A stretch of DNA of 64,000 bases from Aliidiomarina maris (GCF_003987335.1 NZ_PIPK01000001.1:434001-498000); one strand, 5' to 3'; positions 8,383 through 17,680 are shown, counted from the first letter of the stretch. Numbers and translations are program-made. The notes: generated from the letters alone by a model not told the origin.

Positions 8383-10037
8383 TAGTCGTCCCGTAGTTCC
8401 CGACGCAAGATCTTACCCACATTGGTTTTTGGTAGTTCGTCACGGAACTCCACCAATTTAGGTACTTTATACGCTGTTAAGTTTTCGCGGCAGTACTCGA
8501 TGACTTCTTTTTCCGTTAACGAAGCATCTTTCTTCACCAACACCACTTTCACCGCTTCACCAGACGACTCGTGGGGCACGCCAATCGCAGCGACTTCCAA
8601 CACTTTCGGATGGGTGGCGACTACTTCTTCAATTTCGTTCGGATAGACGTTAAAGCCCGACACCAAAATCATGTCTTTTTTGCGATCAACAATGCGGAAG
8701 AAGCCAGTTTCATCTGCCACCGCCATATCGCCCGTCGCAAACCAACCATCTTTAATCGACTCTGCGGTGGCGTCTGGACGGCCTAAATAGCCAACCATTA
8801 CCTGCGGGCCTTTGACCAGCATTTCACCTGGTTCACCCATCGCAACCTCATTACCCTCTTCATCGACAATTTTAATGTCGGTTGAAGGCACTGGAATACC
8901 GATGCTGCCGGTATAATGTTCGATGTCGTAAGGGTTGGTGGTGACCACAGGCGCACATTCAGTCAAACCATAGCCTTCCAGTAATGGCGACTTGGTAACT
9001 TTTTCCCAATGCTCAGCCACACCGCGCTGAACCGCCATGCCGCCGCCTAATGCAATTTTTAGCGACTTAAAGTCTAAATCTTTAAAGCCTGGCGTATTCA
9101 GCAACCCGTTAAACAAGGTGTTAACGCCCGAAATCATAGAGAACTCGTGCTTGCCCAGCTCTTTTACAAACGCAGGCATGTCGCGCGGATTGGTAATTAA
9201 AATGTTCTTACCACCATGCTTAATGAAGGTTAAGCAATTCGCGGTCAACGCAAAGATATGATACAACGGCAGCGCGGTGATAATAATTTCTTCGCCGTCA
9301 CTCATCATCGGGGTAATCACCGCCGATACCTGCTCTAAGTTAGCGACCATGTTACGATGGGTTAGCATCGCGCCCTTCGATGGCCCAGTGGTGCCACCGG
9401 TGTACTGCAAGAATGCGAGGTCATCACCGATCACTTGCTGAGGTTTAAATTCAGCATTCGCACCTTTTTTCAGCACATCATTGAAATCAATGGTGTTGCT
9501 CAGCTGATACGCCGGTACCATTTTCTTAATATATTTGACGACAAAGTTGACAATCCAACGCTTCGGCGCTGGCAAAGCATCACCAATACCGGTCAAGATC
9601 ACTTTATCTAACTTCACATCGTCTTTGATTTTTTCATAGGTGTGAGCGAAGTTTTTCAGGATAACCATCGCCTTAGAACCAGAATCCACCAATTGATGCT
9701 TCAGCTCGCGCGCGGTGTATAGTGGGTTAACATTCACAACCACCATACCAGCTCGCAAAATACCAAACAGCGCCACCGGGTATTGCAGTAAGTTTGGCAT
9801 CATCACGGCAACTGGGTCGCCTTTCTTCAAGCCGATGCTTTGCAAGTAGGCTGCGAAATCACGAGTTTGCTTGTCTAACTCATTGAAAGACATCTCGTGA
9901 TCCATATTCACGTAAGCGGGTTTGTCTTTATACTTACCAACCGCCTCGTCGAAAATCTCTACTAATGAACTGTAGTGATCCGGATCTATCTCGTTTGGAA
10001 CACCCTTGGGGTAACGTTGCTGCCAAATTCTTTCCAC
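8382..10037 (-). CDS. fadD: Long-chain-fatty-acid-CoA ligase
   Basis: Activates imported long-chain fatty acids to acyl-CoA using ATP, at the inner membrane face, feeding beta-oxidation and supplying the FadR ligand. The 551 residues contain the AMP-binding signature [16 protein letters not shown] (about residue 213), GYGLTECAP, the [10 protein letters not shown] motif and the C-terminal Lys segment [12 protein letters not shown]. Length and motifs match FadD. It is preceded by an intergenic region with its own candidate promoter and a weak FadR-like site (10090-10106), and followed by rnd with a one-base overlap. Confidence 0.96.
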   Translation of the reverse strand: MERIWQQRYPKGVPNEIDPDHYSSLVEIFDEAVGKYKDKPAYVNMDHEMSFNELDKQTRDFAAYLQSIGLKKGDPVAVMMPNLLQYPVALFGILRAGMVVVNVNPLYTARELKHQLVDSGSKAMVILKNFAHTYEKIKDDVKLDKVILTGIGDALPAPKRWIVNFVVKYIKKMVPAYQLSNTIDFNDVLKKGANAEFKPQQVIGDDLAFLQYTGGTTGPSKGAMLTHRNMVANLEQVSAVITPMMSDGEEIIITALPLYHIFALTANCLTFIKHGGKNILITNPRDMPAFVKELGKHEFSMISGVNTLFNGLLNTPGFKDLDFKSLKIALGGGMAVQRGVAEHWEKVTKSPLLEGYGLTECAPVVTTNPYDIEHYTGSIGIPVPSTDIKIVDEEGNEVAMGEPGEMLVKGPQVMVGYLGRPDATAESIKDGWFATGDMAVADETGFFRIVDRKKDMILVSGFNVYPNEIEEVVATHPKVLEVAAIGVPHESSGEAVKVVLVKKDASLTEKEVIEYCRENLTAYKVPKLVEFRDELPKTNVGKILRRELRDD

Positions 10038-10089
10038 AGTGTCGCTCCTGCTTTTTATCTGTTCTAACTTTGGTCTTGCGCCAATTCCA

Positions 10090-10106
10090 TCCTGGTCAAG
10101 CCACGT
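10090..10106. promoter_or_regulatory. Weak candidate FadR operator upstream of fadD
   Basis: TCCTGGTCAAGCCACGT matches the FadR palindrome at about 10 of 16 positions, with a good left half (CTGGTC) and a poor right half. It lies 53 nt upstream of the fadD start, just downstream of a TATACA sequence (10119-10124, minus strand). fadD is a known FadR target in enteric bacteria, which is the main reason to list it. Confidence 0.3.
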
Positions 10107-10207
10107 ATCACTATCACATGTATAGCTTATAACTACGCAGTCAACCTAGGCTCGGGTCAATATTTAGTGCCCAATACCGATGGCCTGTCCACTGACCGGC
10201 TACATAG

Positions 10208-10230
10208 AAAACGCCCAAATTGGGCGTTTC
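10208..10230 (-). terminator. Terminator after the hydrolase-slp-tsaB-yoaA series
   Basis: Inverted repeat ACGCCCA-AAT-TGGGCGT with flanking A and T runs, about 95 nt after the hydrolase stop. It separates the upstream leftward genes from fadD. The rest of the 10038-10323 gap shows no gene. Confidence 0.75.
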
Positions 10231-10323
10231 ATACAAGTGTATGATTTGTATATTCGCATATCCTTAGCCCATATCCTAGAGGATTTTTAATCCTCAGTTT
10301 ACGTTAACGGCAACTGAAGTTGC

Positions 10324-11199
10324 CTAATCGTGCATATTGCTCGTATCCAGATGGGCTCGAATTGCTTGGGCAACGCTTCGGGGCGACTGCATGTGGGCGT
10401 GATGGCCACCCGCTACTTGCACCACGCTAAGCTGTTGAACATGTGCTCCCCATTGCGCTAAGGCATCAGGCAATTGCGCGTGTCCATCCTCACCTAATAC
10501 GACTTGAACCGGCATCTGCAGTGCTTGCAGTACGCTCGGTACATGCTGTTGGGTAAATCGAAATGGGGAGGTGGTGCGCACACGCGGGTCTGTGCGCCAG
10601 CAAAAACCTGCTTCGGTATGGGTCAAGTTACGACGCAATAATAACTCGGCCAACTCAGGGGGGAAATCACCCGCTTTGGCGCGCGCTTGAATTAAATGGT
10701 TAAGGTCTTTATAAGTTGGCAGCTCACGGCCAAACTGCTTCTGACGGCTTGTATATCCGTCGCGCAATAGCTGTAAGGTCTGCTCCGGCTCCCCAGTGAC
10801 TAAACCAAAAGCTTCAATCGTTACTAACGAAGCAATCCGCTCACCAAAGCAAGCACCTAATAACTGCCCGACGTAACCGCCCATACTATGACCGACAACA
10901 TGCAAATGCTGCCAACCTTGTTGCTCGATCAAGGCTTGTACGTCGTACATATAGTCGACAAAGTAATACGCCGCATCGGCGCCGCGGTGACTTGAGTGCC
11001 CATGGCCTGCAAAGTCCAATGCGATCCAATCGTAATCGGCCAGCTCAGGTTCGGATAATAAAGGTAAAAACGAGTGGCAATTGTCTAACCAGCCATGCAA
11101 TAGCAATAACAAAGGCTTGCCCGGTGTACCGCCGCGCAAGCCTTTCAATTGAATGTGTGGCAAGTCAAAGCTTACTTCGTTATATGTCACCGCCACCAC
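10324..11199 (-). CDS. Alpha/beta fold hydrolase
   Basis: Soluble alpha/beta-hydrolase of unknown substrate, about 291 residues. The oxyanion HGW motif (LLLLHGWLDNCHSF), the nucleophile elbow GHSMGGYVGQ (Ser) and a late catalytic His (VAGGHHAHMQSP) are visible. GEDGHAQLP may hold the acid. An ATG at 11256 would overlap slp by 54 nt. GTG codons lie directly after the slp stop (11199, 11196, 11190), and the conserved fold begins shortly after, so a GTG start is preferred; the exact codon is uncertain. It is inserted between slp and fadD relative to the E. coli order. Esterase, lipase or haloperoxidase-like activity cannot be told apart. Confidence 0.88.
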   Translation of the reverse strand: MVAVTYNEVSFDLPHIQLKGLRGGTPGKPLLLLLHGWLDNCHSFLPLLSEPELADYDWIALDFAGHGHSSHRGADAAYYFVDYMYDVQALIEQQGWQHLHVVGHSMGGYVGQLLGACFGERIASLVTIEAFGLVTGEPEQTLQLLRDGYTSRQKQFGRELPTYKDLNHLIQARAKAGDFPPELAELLLRRNLTHTEAGFCWRTDPRVRTTSPFRFTQQHVPSVLQALQMPVQVVLGEDGHAQLPDALAQWGAHVQQLSVVQVAGGHHAHMQSPRSVAQAIRAHLDTSNMHD

Positions 11200-11200
11200 G

Positions 11201-11893
11201 CTAATGCTGTTGCTGCCTTGGTTGGGACACACCCTGTGTTTCGAGTTGCGGAACACGCGGACGCTGCGGGTGCGGATTCTGTTGAATCACTCTTACAGGA
11301 CGGTGGCCCCAAGGGCGATAAAAAGGGTCGTGATAATAACGATAAGGACCCACACCATAGATATAATTGCGATACCACAACGAATGCGGATCATAATATC
11401 CGTAGGCAGGGTGCATCAGAGCTGGCGATGATTGTTGCGGGCGCCATAATTCGACGCCTGTCGCCTGCACCACTGGGTAATAGTAATTGAAATCGCCAAT
11501 TTGACCTTGTTCAGTGCCGGTAAATTCGCCCAACGCGGTAACTAAACGCCCACGTTGATAAATTTCCGGGTCCAGAAACTCATTCACATACACCACAAAG
11601 CGGCCCGCGGTATCATCGCCAGCCTGGGGACGGCCAAAGTTATTCAGACGAAAATTCACCACTTCAATGCGCGAGCGCTGTTCTGTGTTTTGCACATTGG
11701 CAATCACCCCACCCCAGCGTGCGGTGCGACCTTGCACAGCCTCACCCTGGCGTTGCGCTTCCGTGAAGCTTACTAAATCCGTCGCATCAGTGCGAATCGG
11801 CTGAGGGTAGCGAGATGCACACCCCGCAAGCACGAATACGCTGGCAGCTATCGCCACCCACTTTAAATATACTGTTGACTGAAACATTCGCAT
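11201..11893 (-). CDS. slp: Slp family outer-membrane lipoprotein
   Basis: Starvation-lipoprotein (Slp/YeaY) family. The N-terminal signal peptide ends in the lipobox VLAGC, giving a lipidated Cys with Ala and Ser next, which suggests outer-membrane sorting. The Slp domain follows (ARWGGVIANVQNTEQRSRIE and the FVVYVNEFLDP region). After about residue 165 there is an unusual tail rich in Tyr, Pro, His and Arg (YGYYDPHSLWYRNYIYGVG and beyond), ending in Gln-rich sequence, longer than in E. coli Slp. The start is ATG at 11893; a GTG one codon earlier is possible. It lies between tsaB and the hydrolase, as yeaY lies between tsaB and fadD in E. coli. Confidence 0.9.
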   Translation of the reverse strand: MRMFQSTVYLKWVAIAASVFVLAGCASRYPQPIRTDATDLVSFTEAQRQGEAVQGRTARWGGVIANVQNTEQRSRIEVVNFRLNNFGRPQAGDDTAGRFVVYVNEFLDPEIYQRGRLVTALGEFTGTEQGQIGDFNYYYPVVQATGVELWRPQQSSPALMHPAYGYYDPHSLWYRNYIYGVGPYRYYHDPFYRPWGHRPVRVIQQNPHPQRPRVPQLETQGVSQPRQQQH

Positions 11894-11971
11894 CACTACC
11901 TCTCAACCTTGGTGAAGCCGCAGCTTGGTGCAGCCGCAGAAAACCCGGCTACAACTCGGTACCCAGTCCGC

Positions 11972-12706
11972 CTATCGGCCTGGTAATTTTTGCCACGTAA
12001 CTTCATTACGCAAGTAATTGGGTGACAGATCGACCGCATCAATCGCTTCTCCCGCGATAAACTTGTGGCGACCAAGGGTCAGCATATCCACTGCGTGCGG
12101 TAAACGCACGTCAGTTTTAGTACATGTTGCACCTTTACTCCCCAGCACCTCTAATAGCGCCTGCGAATAGGTTTCCCAACCAGTGCCACAGGTCGCCACC
12201 CGCTGCCCGGCTACGCAATCCATCACTTTCGGACTTAACACCTGCGCTAACTTGGTCGGTTCACTCACTACTTCAGGACCGACCCTATGCATCAGACCCG
12301 CTTCAACTTGGTAGGTTCCAAAATATACCTCACCCATGCGCGCATCAATGGCAGCAGCAACGCGCTCTGAACCGTGTAAACGCCAGCAGGCTTGCGCCAT
12401 TGCAGCCAATGTCGAGACCTGCACAAGGGGCAGATTTTGGCTAAACGCCAAGCCCTGCGCGATACTAGCGCCAATTCGTACGCCGGTAAAACTTCCGGGC
12501 CCTTGGCTTACAATAATAGCGTCCAAGCTCGCCAATGTGACATCGGCTTGTTGTAAAACTTGGTTAACAAAAGGTAAAAGTGCCTGTGAATGTTGTCGCG
12601 GCAGTTCATCCCCGCGCTCATACACAAGCTGCTCACCATCACGCTCAACACTTAAGGCCACGGAACAAAATTCGGTGGCACTATCAATGGCTAAAAAACG
12701 CATCAT
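11972..12706 (-). CDS. tsaB: tRNA threonylcarbamoyladenosine biosynthesis protein TsaB
   Basis: Partner of TsaD and TsaE in making t6A37 on ANN-decoding tRNAs. The 244 residues belong to the ASKHA fold. Motifs are FLAIDSATEFCSVAL at the N-terminus, the central HSQALLPFV, and SQGPGSFTGVRIG. The TsaD-type metal-binding His pair is absent, as expected for TsaB. It starts 10 nt after the yoaA stop and probably belongs to the same transcript. Two adjacent ATG codons make the start ambiguous by one residue. Confidence 0.96.
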   Translation of the reverse strand: MMRFLAIDSATEFCSVALSVERDGEQLVYERGDELPRQHSQALLPFVNQVLQQADVTLASLDAIIVSQGPGSFTGVRIGASIAQGLAFSQNLPLVQVSTLAAMAQACWRLHGSERVAAAIDARMGEVYFGTYQVEAGLMHRVGPEVVSEPTKLAQVLSPKVMDCVAGQRVATCGTGWETYSQALLEVLGSKGATCTKTDVRLPHAVDMLTLGRHKFIAGEAIDAVDLSPNYLRNEVTWQKLPGR

Positions 12707-12716
12707 TACTGGGTAC

Positions 12717-14738
12717 CTAATTATCTATGTCTGAATCAGTTGGCTGTGCTAAGAATTCACACACACGTTGTCTGTTGCGTGTGCGCTGCATCGCGGGCAG
12801 GCTCGCGACAAAGGTCTGCGCGTAGTCTTTTTGCACCAGTCGGTTATCGCACACCACCAAAACGCCCCTATCGAACGCGTCGCGAATCAATCGGCCTGCC
12901 CCTTGCTTTAAACTAATCACGGCCTGCGGAATTTGCACTTGCTGGAACGGGTTCTGGCCGCGCAATTTACAATCTTCAATGCGTGCCTGCAACAGCGGGT
13001 CATCCGGCGCCGCAAAGGGTAGTTTGTCTATCATCACCAAGCTTAAAGCTTCGCCGCGCACATCGACGCCCTCCCAGAATGAGCTAGTCCCCAATAACAC
13101 AGCGTCTCCCGCATCGACAAACTGTTCCAATAATTCACGTTTACTGGTCGACCCTTGTGTCAGTAACAAACGGTCACACTGACCTTCCAGCAGTTGCGCA
13201 ACCTGGTTCAGCATTCGGTAGCTGGTAAATAGTAGAAACGTACCGCCACGATTGTGCTCGATGAGTGCCAACGCTTCAGTCGCGAACGCTTGTGCCATTT
13301 TAGGGTCATTCGGCGCCGGCAAATACCGCGGTAAATACAATAGCGCTTGGCTGGCATAATCAAATGGGCTTGCCAACACTAAGGTCTGCGCGCTGGCTAA
13401 ACCTAAGCGCTGCGTAAAATGATCAAATCGACCATGCACCGCCAGTGTGGCGGAAGTAAACACCCACTGCATGGACTGACTTTGCATATAACTGCTGAAC
13501 TTATCCGCCACACTCAGCGGTGTCTGGTGCACATTTAATTGGCGTGGGCTGGTTTCATACCAAAAACTGTAGCCAGTACGCTCAGTATGATTGAGTTGCT
13601 GCCAGCGCGCTTTGAGCAGCACGATGCGCTCATAGCATTGATCTAAGGTTTTATTGCGCCCCAATGCGGCTTTCGTTACGGCTTGTGCGGTATCCAGAAT
13701 ATCCGCCAAACGCACGCAATCCTGCTGCAACGCACTGCGTTGTTTTTGCTCACGCCAATTGCCGCGCTCTGGGTCACGCCCAAACTGCAAGCGCAAATCT
13801 TTAGCGCTTTTATCCAGTTGATCGCCAAGCTGGCCAAGTTGACGCAGGTCTTTCAGCTCAGTGCTATACAATAAGCGTAAATCTTGGGCCAAATCCGCAA
13901 GCTGGCGTGTATTCAGTGACTCACTAAAATATTGACTGGCAATATCAGGGACTTGATGGGCTTCATCAAAGACGACTAAATCTGCATGGGGAATTAGCTC
14001 ACCAAACCCAGTATCCTTCAACACTGCGTCGGCAAAAAATAAATGGTGATTCACCACCACAACATCCGCTTCTAAAGCCTCTTGGCGCGCTTTGACCAGA
14101 TAACAATCTTGATAATCAGGACAATCACGGCCAAGGCAATTGTCCGCAGTGCTGGTGATCTGTGGCAGGATCATCGCATCTTCAGGCAACTCAGTCAGTT
14201 CACCTAAATCGCCACTGCGAGTTTGGTTCGCCCAATGCCGCACTACACGCGCTTCATATTGGAGTTGGATAGCCACGCTTGGGTCCGGGCGCCCCGACTG
14301 AGCAACAAATTGCTGCATGCGATGCAGGCACAGATAATTACTACGACCTTTTAATAACGCCACGATCGCGTCAGGTGCCAGCGCTTCACGCACACGCGGT
14401 AAATCACGATGGAATAATTGTTCTTGCAAATTCTTGGTGCCGGTCGAGACAATCACCTTTTTACGCTCGCCGTGCTCATTGTGTGCCATCAACGCGGGGG
14501 CAAGGTACGCAAACGTCTTACCGGTGCCAGTCTCAGCCTCTACCACCAACACCGCACTGTCGCTGCTCATCTGTGCAATCGCTTGTGCCATTTGCACTTG
14601 CGCAGCGCGCGGCTGAAAACCTTCAATGGCTTGACTTAAGCGCCCTTGCTCGGCAAATACTTGAGTCACCGCTACCGTCGCCGCTGACCTAATTTCAGAC
14701 GTTTGTTGTGGCACTGCTGAGCTGACTCCTCGCGTCAT
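12717..14738 (-). CDS. yoaA: DinG-family ATP-dependent helicase YoaA
   Basis: XPD-like superfamily 2 helicase with an iron-sulfur cluster. In E. coli, YoaA works with the polymerase subunit chi in tolerating replication-blocking lesions. The 673 residues show Walker A (EAETGTGKTFAYL, about residue 69), Fe-S cysteines (YLCLH and CLGRDCPDYQDC), Walker B DEAH in VVFDEAHQVPD, and C-terminal motifs SSFWEGVDVRGEAL and QGAGRLIR. Position directly upstream of tsaB matches E. coli yoaA rather than dinG, which is longer and elsewhere. The gene is divergent from the histidine kinase. Confidence 0.92.
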   Translation of the reverse strand: MTRGVSSAVPQQTSEIRSAATVAVTQVFAEQGRLSQAIEGFQPRAAQVQMAQAIAQMSSDSAVLVVEAETGTGKTFAYLAPALMAHNEHGERKKVIVSTGTKNLQEQLFHRDLPRVREALAPDAIVALLKGRSNYLCLHRMQQFVAQSGRPDPSVAIQLQYEARVVRHWANQTRSGDLGELTELPEDAMILPQITSTADNCLGRDCPDYQDCYLVKARQEALEADVVVVNHHLFFADAVLKDTGFGELIPHADLVVFDEAHQVPDIASQYFSESLNTRQLADLAQDLRLLYSTELKDLRQLGQLGDQLDKSAKDLRLQFGRDPERGNWREQKQRSALQQDCVRLADILDTAQAVTKAALGRNKTLDQCYERIVLLKARWQQLNHTERTGYSFWYETSPRQLNVHQTPLSVADKFSSYMQSQSMQWVFTSATLAVHGRFDHFTQRLGLASAQTLVLASPFDYASQALLYLPRYLPAPNDPKMAQAFATEALALIEHNRGGTFLLFTSYRMLNQVAQLLEGQCDRLLLTQGSTSKRELLEQFVDAGDAVLLGTSSFWEGVDVRGEALSLVMIDKLPFAAPDDPLLQARIEDCKLRGQNPFQQVQIPQAVISLKQGAGRLIRDAFDRGVLVVCDNRLVQKDYAQTFVASLPAMQRTRNRQRVCEFLAQPTDSDIDN

Positions 14739-14933
14739 AGCGAACGATACTTTATATTGGTTATTATTTCATAGGCGCAGGGAAGACACCATGCGAAGGT
14801 ATCATCTTCAGTAAAGAATGACCGATTTAAACAGGCTTGCGCTACACCAATTTGCAATATTGCAAAGGTTTGTGATCAAGTTTCCAACATGTGTAGAGTT
14901 CAGATACAATAGCGCGCTAACCTTTGGCGTAGG

Positions 14934-16976
14934 ATGTTGGTTTCAGTGCGACGCAGTTATTCATTCTTTTTAGTTGTCAGCTTGGTTGCTGTCATGCTCG
15001 GTGGCGGGCTTAGCGTAATACACCCCAGTTACGCCCAGCAGCCGCCATTTGCAGACATTGAAGACGGTGTAGAATTTAGTGCCGATGACACCCGAGCTGC
15101 TTATTTGGTTAGCGTATTACGTTATGTCACCTGGCCCAATGAAGACGCCCGCGACACTTTGACCATTGGGGTGCTGGGGCCGAGCTCTGTCTACCAGCTT
15201 CTAAGTGAAGTCCCCCTCAGCCGCGTGCGCGGCAAAAGTGTGCAAGTCGTCGAGCTAACCCGCAATTCGCAGATTCCTCAAGTCGACCTTGTGTATGTAT
15301 CGCCGCGTATCAGTAGTTCACTCGAGCAAATCCTTACCCTTGCAACGCGCAGTAACGTGCTCGTGGTCACTGAAGATAGAAATGTGCGCGAGCGCATGAT
15401 GATTAATATTCAAGTCGATCGGGGCAGCGAGCTGGTATTTCAAATTAACGAGCCGCGCATTCAGGCCGCCGGGCTGATGCCAACCCGGGATCTGATGCTG
15501 TTACGCGGCAGAGAACTGGACACTGTAGCGGCGCACTTAGCGTCCATTCGTGACATCACCGCCATTCAGGTCAGCCGCCAAGAATTACTCGAGCGCAATC
15601 GCGACATCAGCGCACAACTGAATCAAAGTCGTGAACGCATTGAGCTATTGGAGCAGAATTTGCGTGAACGCGATGACGCCCTACGTGCACAAGAGAGCTC
15701 TTTAGAAGATAAGCAACAATTGATGGATTCGCAGCAAGCGACCCTGAATGCATTAATAGCCGAGCTTCAGGAGCAACGTGAAGTCTTATTGGTTCGTGAA
15801 GAACAACTAGTGCAAATTCAACGTCAATTGGTGGAAAGCGAAAATCGCCTGCGTGAACAAGAAGCACTATTAGAAGAAAAAGAAGTTCAGTTGTTGGACA
15901 AAGAACGTGAAGGCGATGTGCTCACCCAACGTATCGCCTCAAACCGTGACATTCTCTCAGCTCAGCAGCAGCAGCTACGTGACCAGCGCGCTGCACTTGC
16001 GGAGCAGGCACAGTTGATTGAGAATCGCGAGCGCACCATTGATCGCCAACGTGAGTTCTTAGTGTACGTTGTGATTGCGTTGATCGCCTTTGTCGTTTTA
16101 GGCGCGTTAAGCCTTAGTTTGTATGTCAAGAAACGCCGCACCGCCAGCCAATTGCTGGACACCTTGACGGAGTTGCACGACGCTCAGGATAAACTTGTCG
16201 AGTCTGAAAAAATGGCGGCGCTGGGTAACTTAGTTGCTGGCGTAGCCCACGAGGTGAACACCCCGCTCGGCGTTGCATTGACCGCAACGTCGATGTTGAA
16301 CGACCGCCGTGAACAATTAGCGACAGACGTTGAAGCAGGGCAGCTCACCCGCGAGCAACTGAATAAGTTTCTTGGCCAAGCCGCCGAGTCGCTGAGCTTA
16401 ACCGAGAAAAACTTGAGCCGCGTGGCGCGTTTAATCAGTAATTTTAAGCAAGTTGCTGTGGACCAGATGGTGACCGAGCAGCGCAGCATTGATTTGGGCA
16501 ACTATGTTGAAGAAATCATGTCAGCGCTGTCGATTGAGCTCAAGCGCGCGCACATTAATTATGTCATTGATATTCAGGGTGAGATCACCATAGAAACCAT
16601 TCCAGGTGCGATGGCGCAAATTCTGACTAACTTAGTCACTAACAGCATTCGCCATGGTTACCATCCTCTTGAAGAAGGCGAGAAGCCACAAGGTGGCCAA
16701 CCACGAGGCACGATTACCGTGCGTGCCAGCCGTGCTGACGGCGGACAAATTCGCCTGACCTTCTGTGACGATGGGATTGGTATGAACGAAACCGTACTGG
16801 ATAAAATCTTCGAGCCGTTCTTTACCACTAAGCGTAATCAAGGTGGTACCGGACTGGGCATGCCGATTGTCTATAACTTGGTGCGCCAGCAGCTCAAAGG
16901 GGACATCAGCGTACGCAGCAAAGTCGGTGAAGGCACGTGCTTCGACCTAACTCTGCCGCGTCGCTTGAGCAACTAA
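14934..16976 (+). CDS. Sensor histidine kinase with N-terminal YfiR-type periplasmic domain
   Basis: Membrane histidine kinase of 680 residues. Order: signal peptide or anchor (about 8-34, ending HPSYAQ); a YfiR/DUF4154-like periplasmic domain (about 50-195, with RAAYLVSVLRYVTWPNE and VLVVTEDRNV); a long Glu/Gln/Arg coiled coil (about 205-375); one membrane span (about 377-400); a HisKA-like domain with phospho-acceptor His439 in GVAHEVNTPLG; and an HATPase domain with LVTNSIRHG, DDGIGM, FEPFFTTK and GTGLGMPI. YfiR in Pseudomonas is a periplasmic repressor of a diguanylate cyclase; here the domain is fused to a kinase. No response regulator is adjacent, so it is an orphan. Signal and partner are unknown. 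Confidence 0.9.
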   Translation: MLVSVRRSYSFFLVVSLVAVMLGGGLSVIHPSYAQQPPFADIEDGVEFSADDTRAAYLVSVLRYVTWPNEDARDTLTIGVLGPSSVYQLLSEVPLSRVRGKSVQVVELTRNSQIPQVDLVYVSPRISSSLEQILTLATRSNVLVVTEDRNVRERMMINIQVDRGSELVFQINEPRIQAAGLMPTRDLMLLRGRELDTVAAHLASIRDITAIQVSRQELLERNRDISAQLNQSRERIELLEQNLRERDDALRAQESSLEDKQQLMDSQQATLNALIAELQEQREVLLVREEQLVQIQRQLVESENRLREQEALLEEKEVQLLDKEREGDVLTQRIASNRDILSAQQQQLRDQRAALAEQAQLIENRERTIDRQREFLVYVVIALIAFVVLGALSLSLYVKKRRTASQLLDTLTELHDAQDKLVESEKMAALGNLVAGVAHEVNTPLGVALTATSMLNDRREQLATDVEAGQLTREQLNKFLGQAAESLSLTEKNLSRVARLISNFKQVAVDQMVTEQRSIDLGNYVEEIMSALSIELKRAHINYVIDIQGEITIETIPGAMAQILTNLVTNSIRHGYHPLEEGEKPQGGQPRGTITVRASRADGGQIRLTFCDDGIGMNETVLDKIFEPFFTTKRNQGGTGLGMPIVYNLVRQQLKGDISVRSKVGEGTCFDLTLPRRLSN

Positions 16977-17003
16977 CCTAAGAGCCTCAGCGCGCAACCA
17001 TAG

Positions 17004-17327
17004 CTAGGCAAAGGTATCTAAGTTGATGCCTTTATAGTCATCACCGCCCTCGCCACTTGGCTTACGCGGATCTTCTGCCACAGCCGGCGGCTCTGGTGGT
17101 GCAAAATCTGCGCTTTGGTCCTCATTTGGCTCAGCGCTTTGCGCCACTTGCGAGGTTTGCAAGTAGGCTTTTACCCGCGCTTCCTGGGTTGTGTCTAACC
17201 CCTCATCGTCCGCGACCGCGTCACCACTGGGGCGCTTCTCAACTTTTCTAACCCTAAGGTTGCCTTGGTTCACGCTCACTTGAGTATTTCGCGGCAAATA
17301 GGGAAATAATACATCTTGATTCGCCAT
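17004..17327 (-). CDS. Hypothetical acidic protein
   Basis: I do not recognise this protein (107 residues from the ATG at 17327). The start is supported by a very strong Shine-Dalgarno TAGGAGG 6 nt upstream. An earlier start at 17372 would add 15 residues without such support. It has a short conserved-looking N-terminus (MANQDVLFPYLPRNTQVSVNQ), then a charged, Pro/Glu/Asp-rich and probably disordered middle and tail. There are no membrane segments or Cys. It is convergent with the histidine kinase and divergent from the histidine operon. The clear ribosome site argues for a real gene. Confidence 0.75.
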   Translation of the reverse strand: MANQDVLFPYLPRNTQVSVNQGNLRVRKVEKRPSGDAVADDEGLDTTQEARVKAYLQTSQVAQSAEPNEDQSADFAPPEPPAVAEDPRKPSGEGGDDYKGINLDTFA

Positions 17328-17418
17328 CGCTTGCCTCCTAAACACAATGCCCCTAAGCGTATTATCGACCAAAGCGGATAAAAATTAATCACCTGTGTAG
17401 TTTTTTTACAATCAACGC

Positions 17419-17446
17419 TTGAAAACGTGGATAAAACCCGTACTAT
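17419..17446 (+). promoter_or_regulatory. Promoter of the histidine operon
   Basis: TTGAAA (17419-17424), 16 nt, then TACTAT (17441-17446), about 60 nt before the leader peptide start. This is the best sigma-70-like pair ahead of hisL, by eye. Confidence 0.6.
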
Positions 17447-17513
17447 TTAGACAACTAAAGCCTAAGGCGATTTAATTACCTACTGAAAGCCGCACCAATT
17501 AAGGTTATTAATC

Positions 17514-17570
17514 ATGACTAGTCTATACAACACCAGCATGTTACATCACCACCACCATCATCCTGTGTGA
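17514..17570 (+). CDS. hisL: his operon leader peptide
   Basis: An 18-codon reading frame, MTSLYNTSMLHHHHHHPV then TGA. Six consecutive His codons make ribosome stalling sensitive to charged tRNA-His. It is followed at once by alternative RNA hairpins and a terminator, the standard attenuation layout. E. coli hisL has seven His codons. Confidence 0.93.
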   Translation: MTSLYNTSMLHHHHHHPV

Positions 17571-17572
17571 CG

Positions 17573-17663
17573 GCCTCACAGCGTGTGGGAGGTCCGTCTT
17601 CGCGGTACCTTCCCGGCATCTGAACATTTTACCCCCCGGAAGCGTACCTTTCGGGGGGTTTTT
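17573..17663 (+). terminator. his operon transcription attenuator
   Basis: Three competing pairings can be drawn. GGCCTC (about 17573) with GAGGTC forms a pause hairpin overlapping the leader stop. GGGAGGT with ACCTTCCC (to about 17614) forms the anti-terminator-like hairpin. CCCCCCG (17632-17638) with CGGGGGG (17652-17658), followed by five T, forms the terminator. The terminator ends 18 nt before hisG. Ribosome stalling at the His codons would favour the second pairing and read-through. Confidence 0.88.
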
Positions 17664-17680
17664 AATTTTAAGGAAGTCTA

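Noticed and set aside
12717-14738. Calling the helicase DinG
   Set aside because: Size and position directly upstream of tsaB fit YoaA; DinG is a longer paralogue in a different context.
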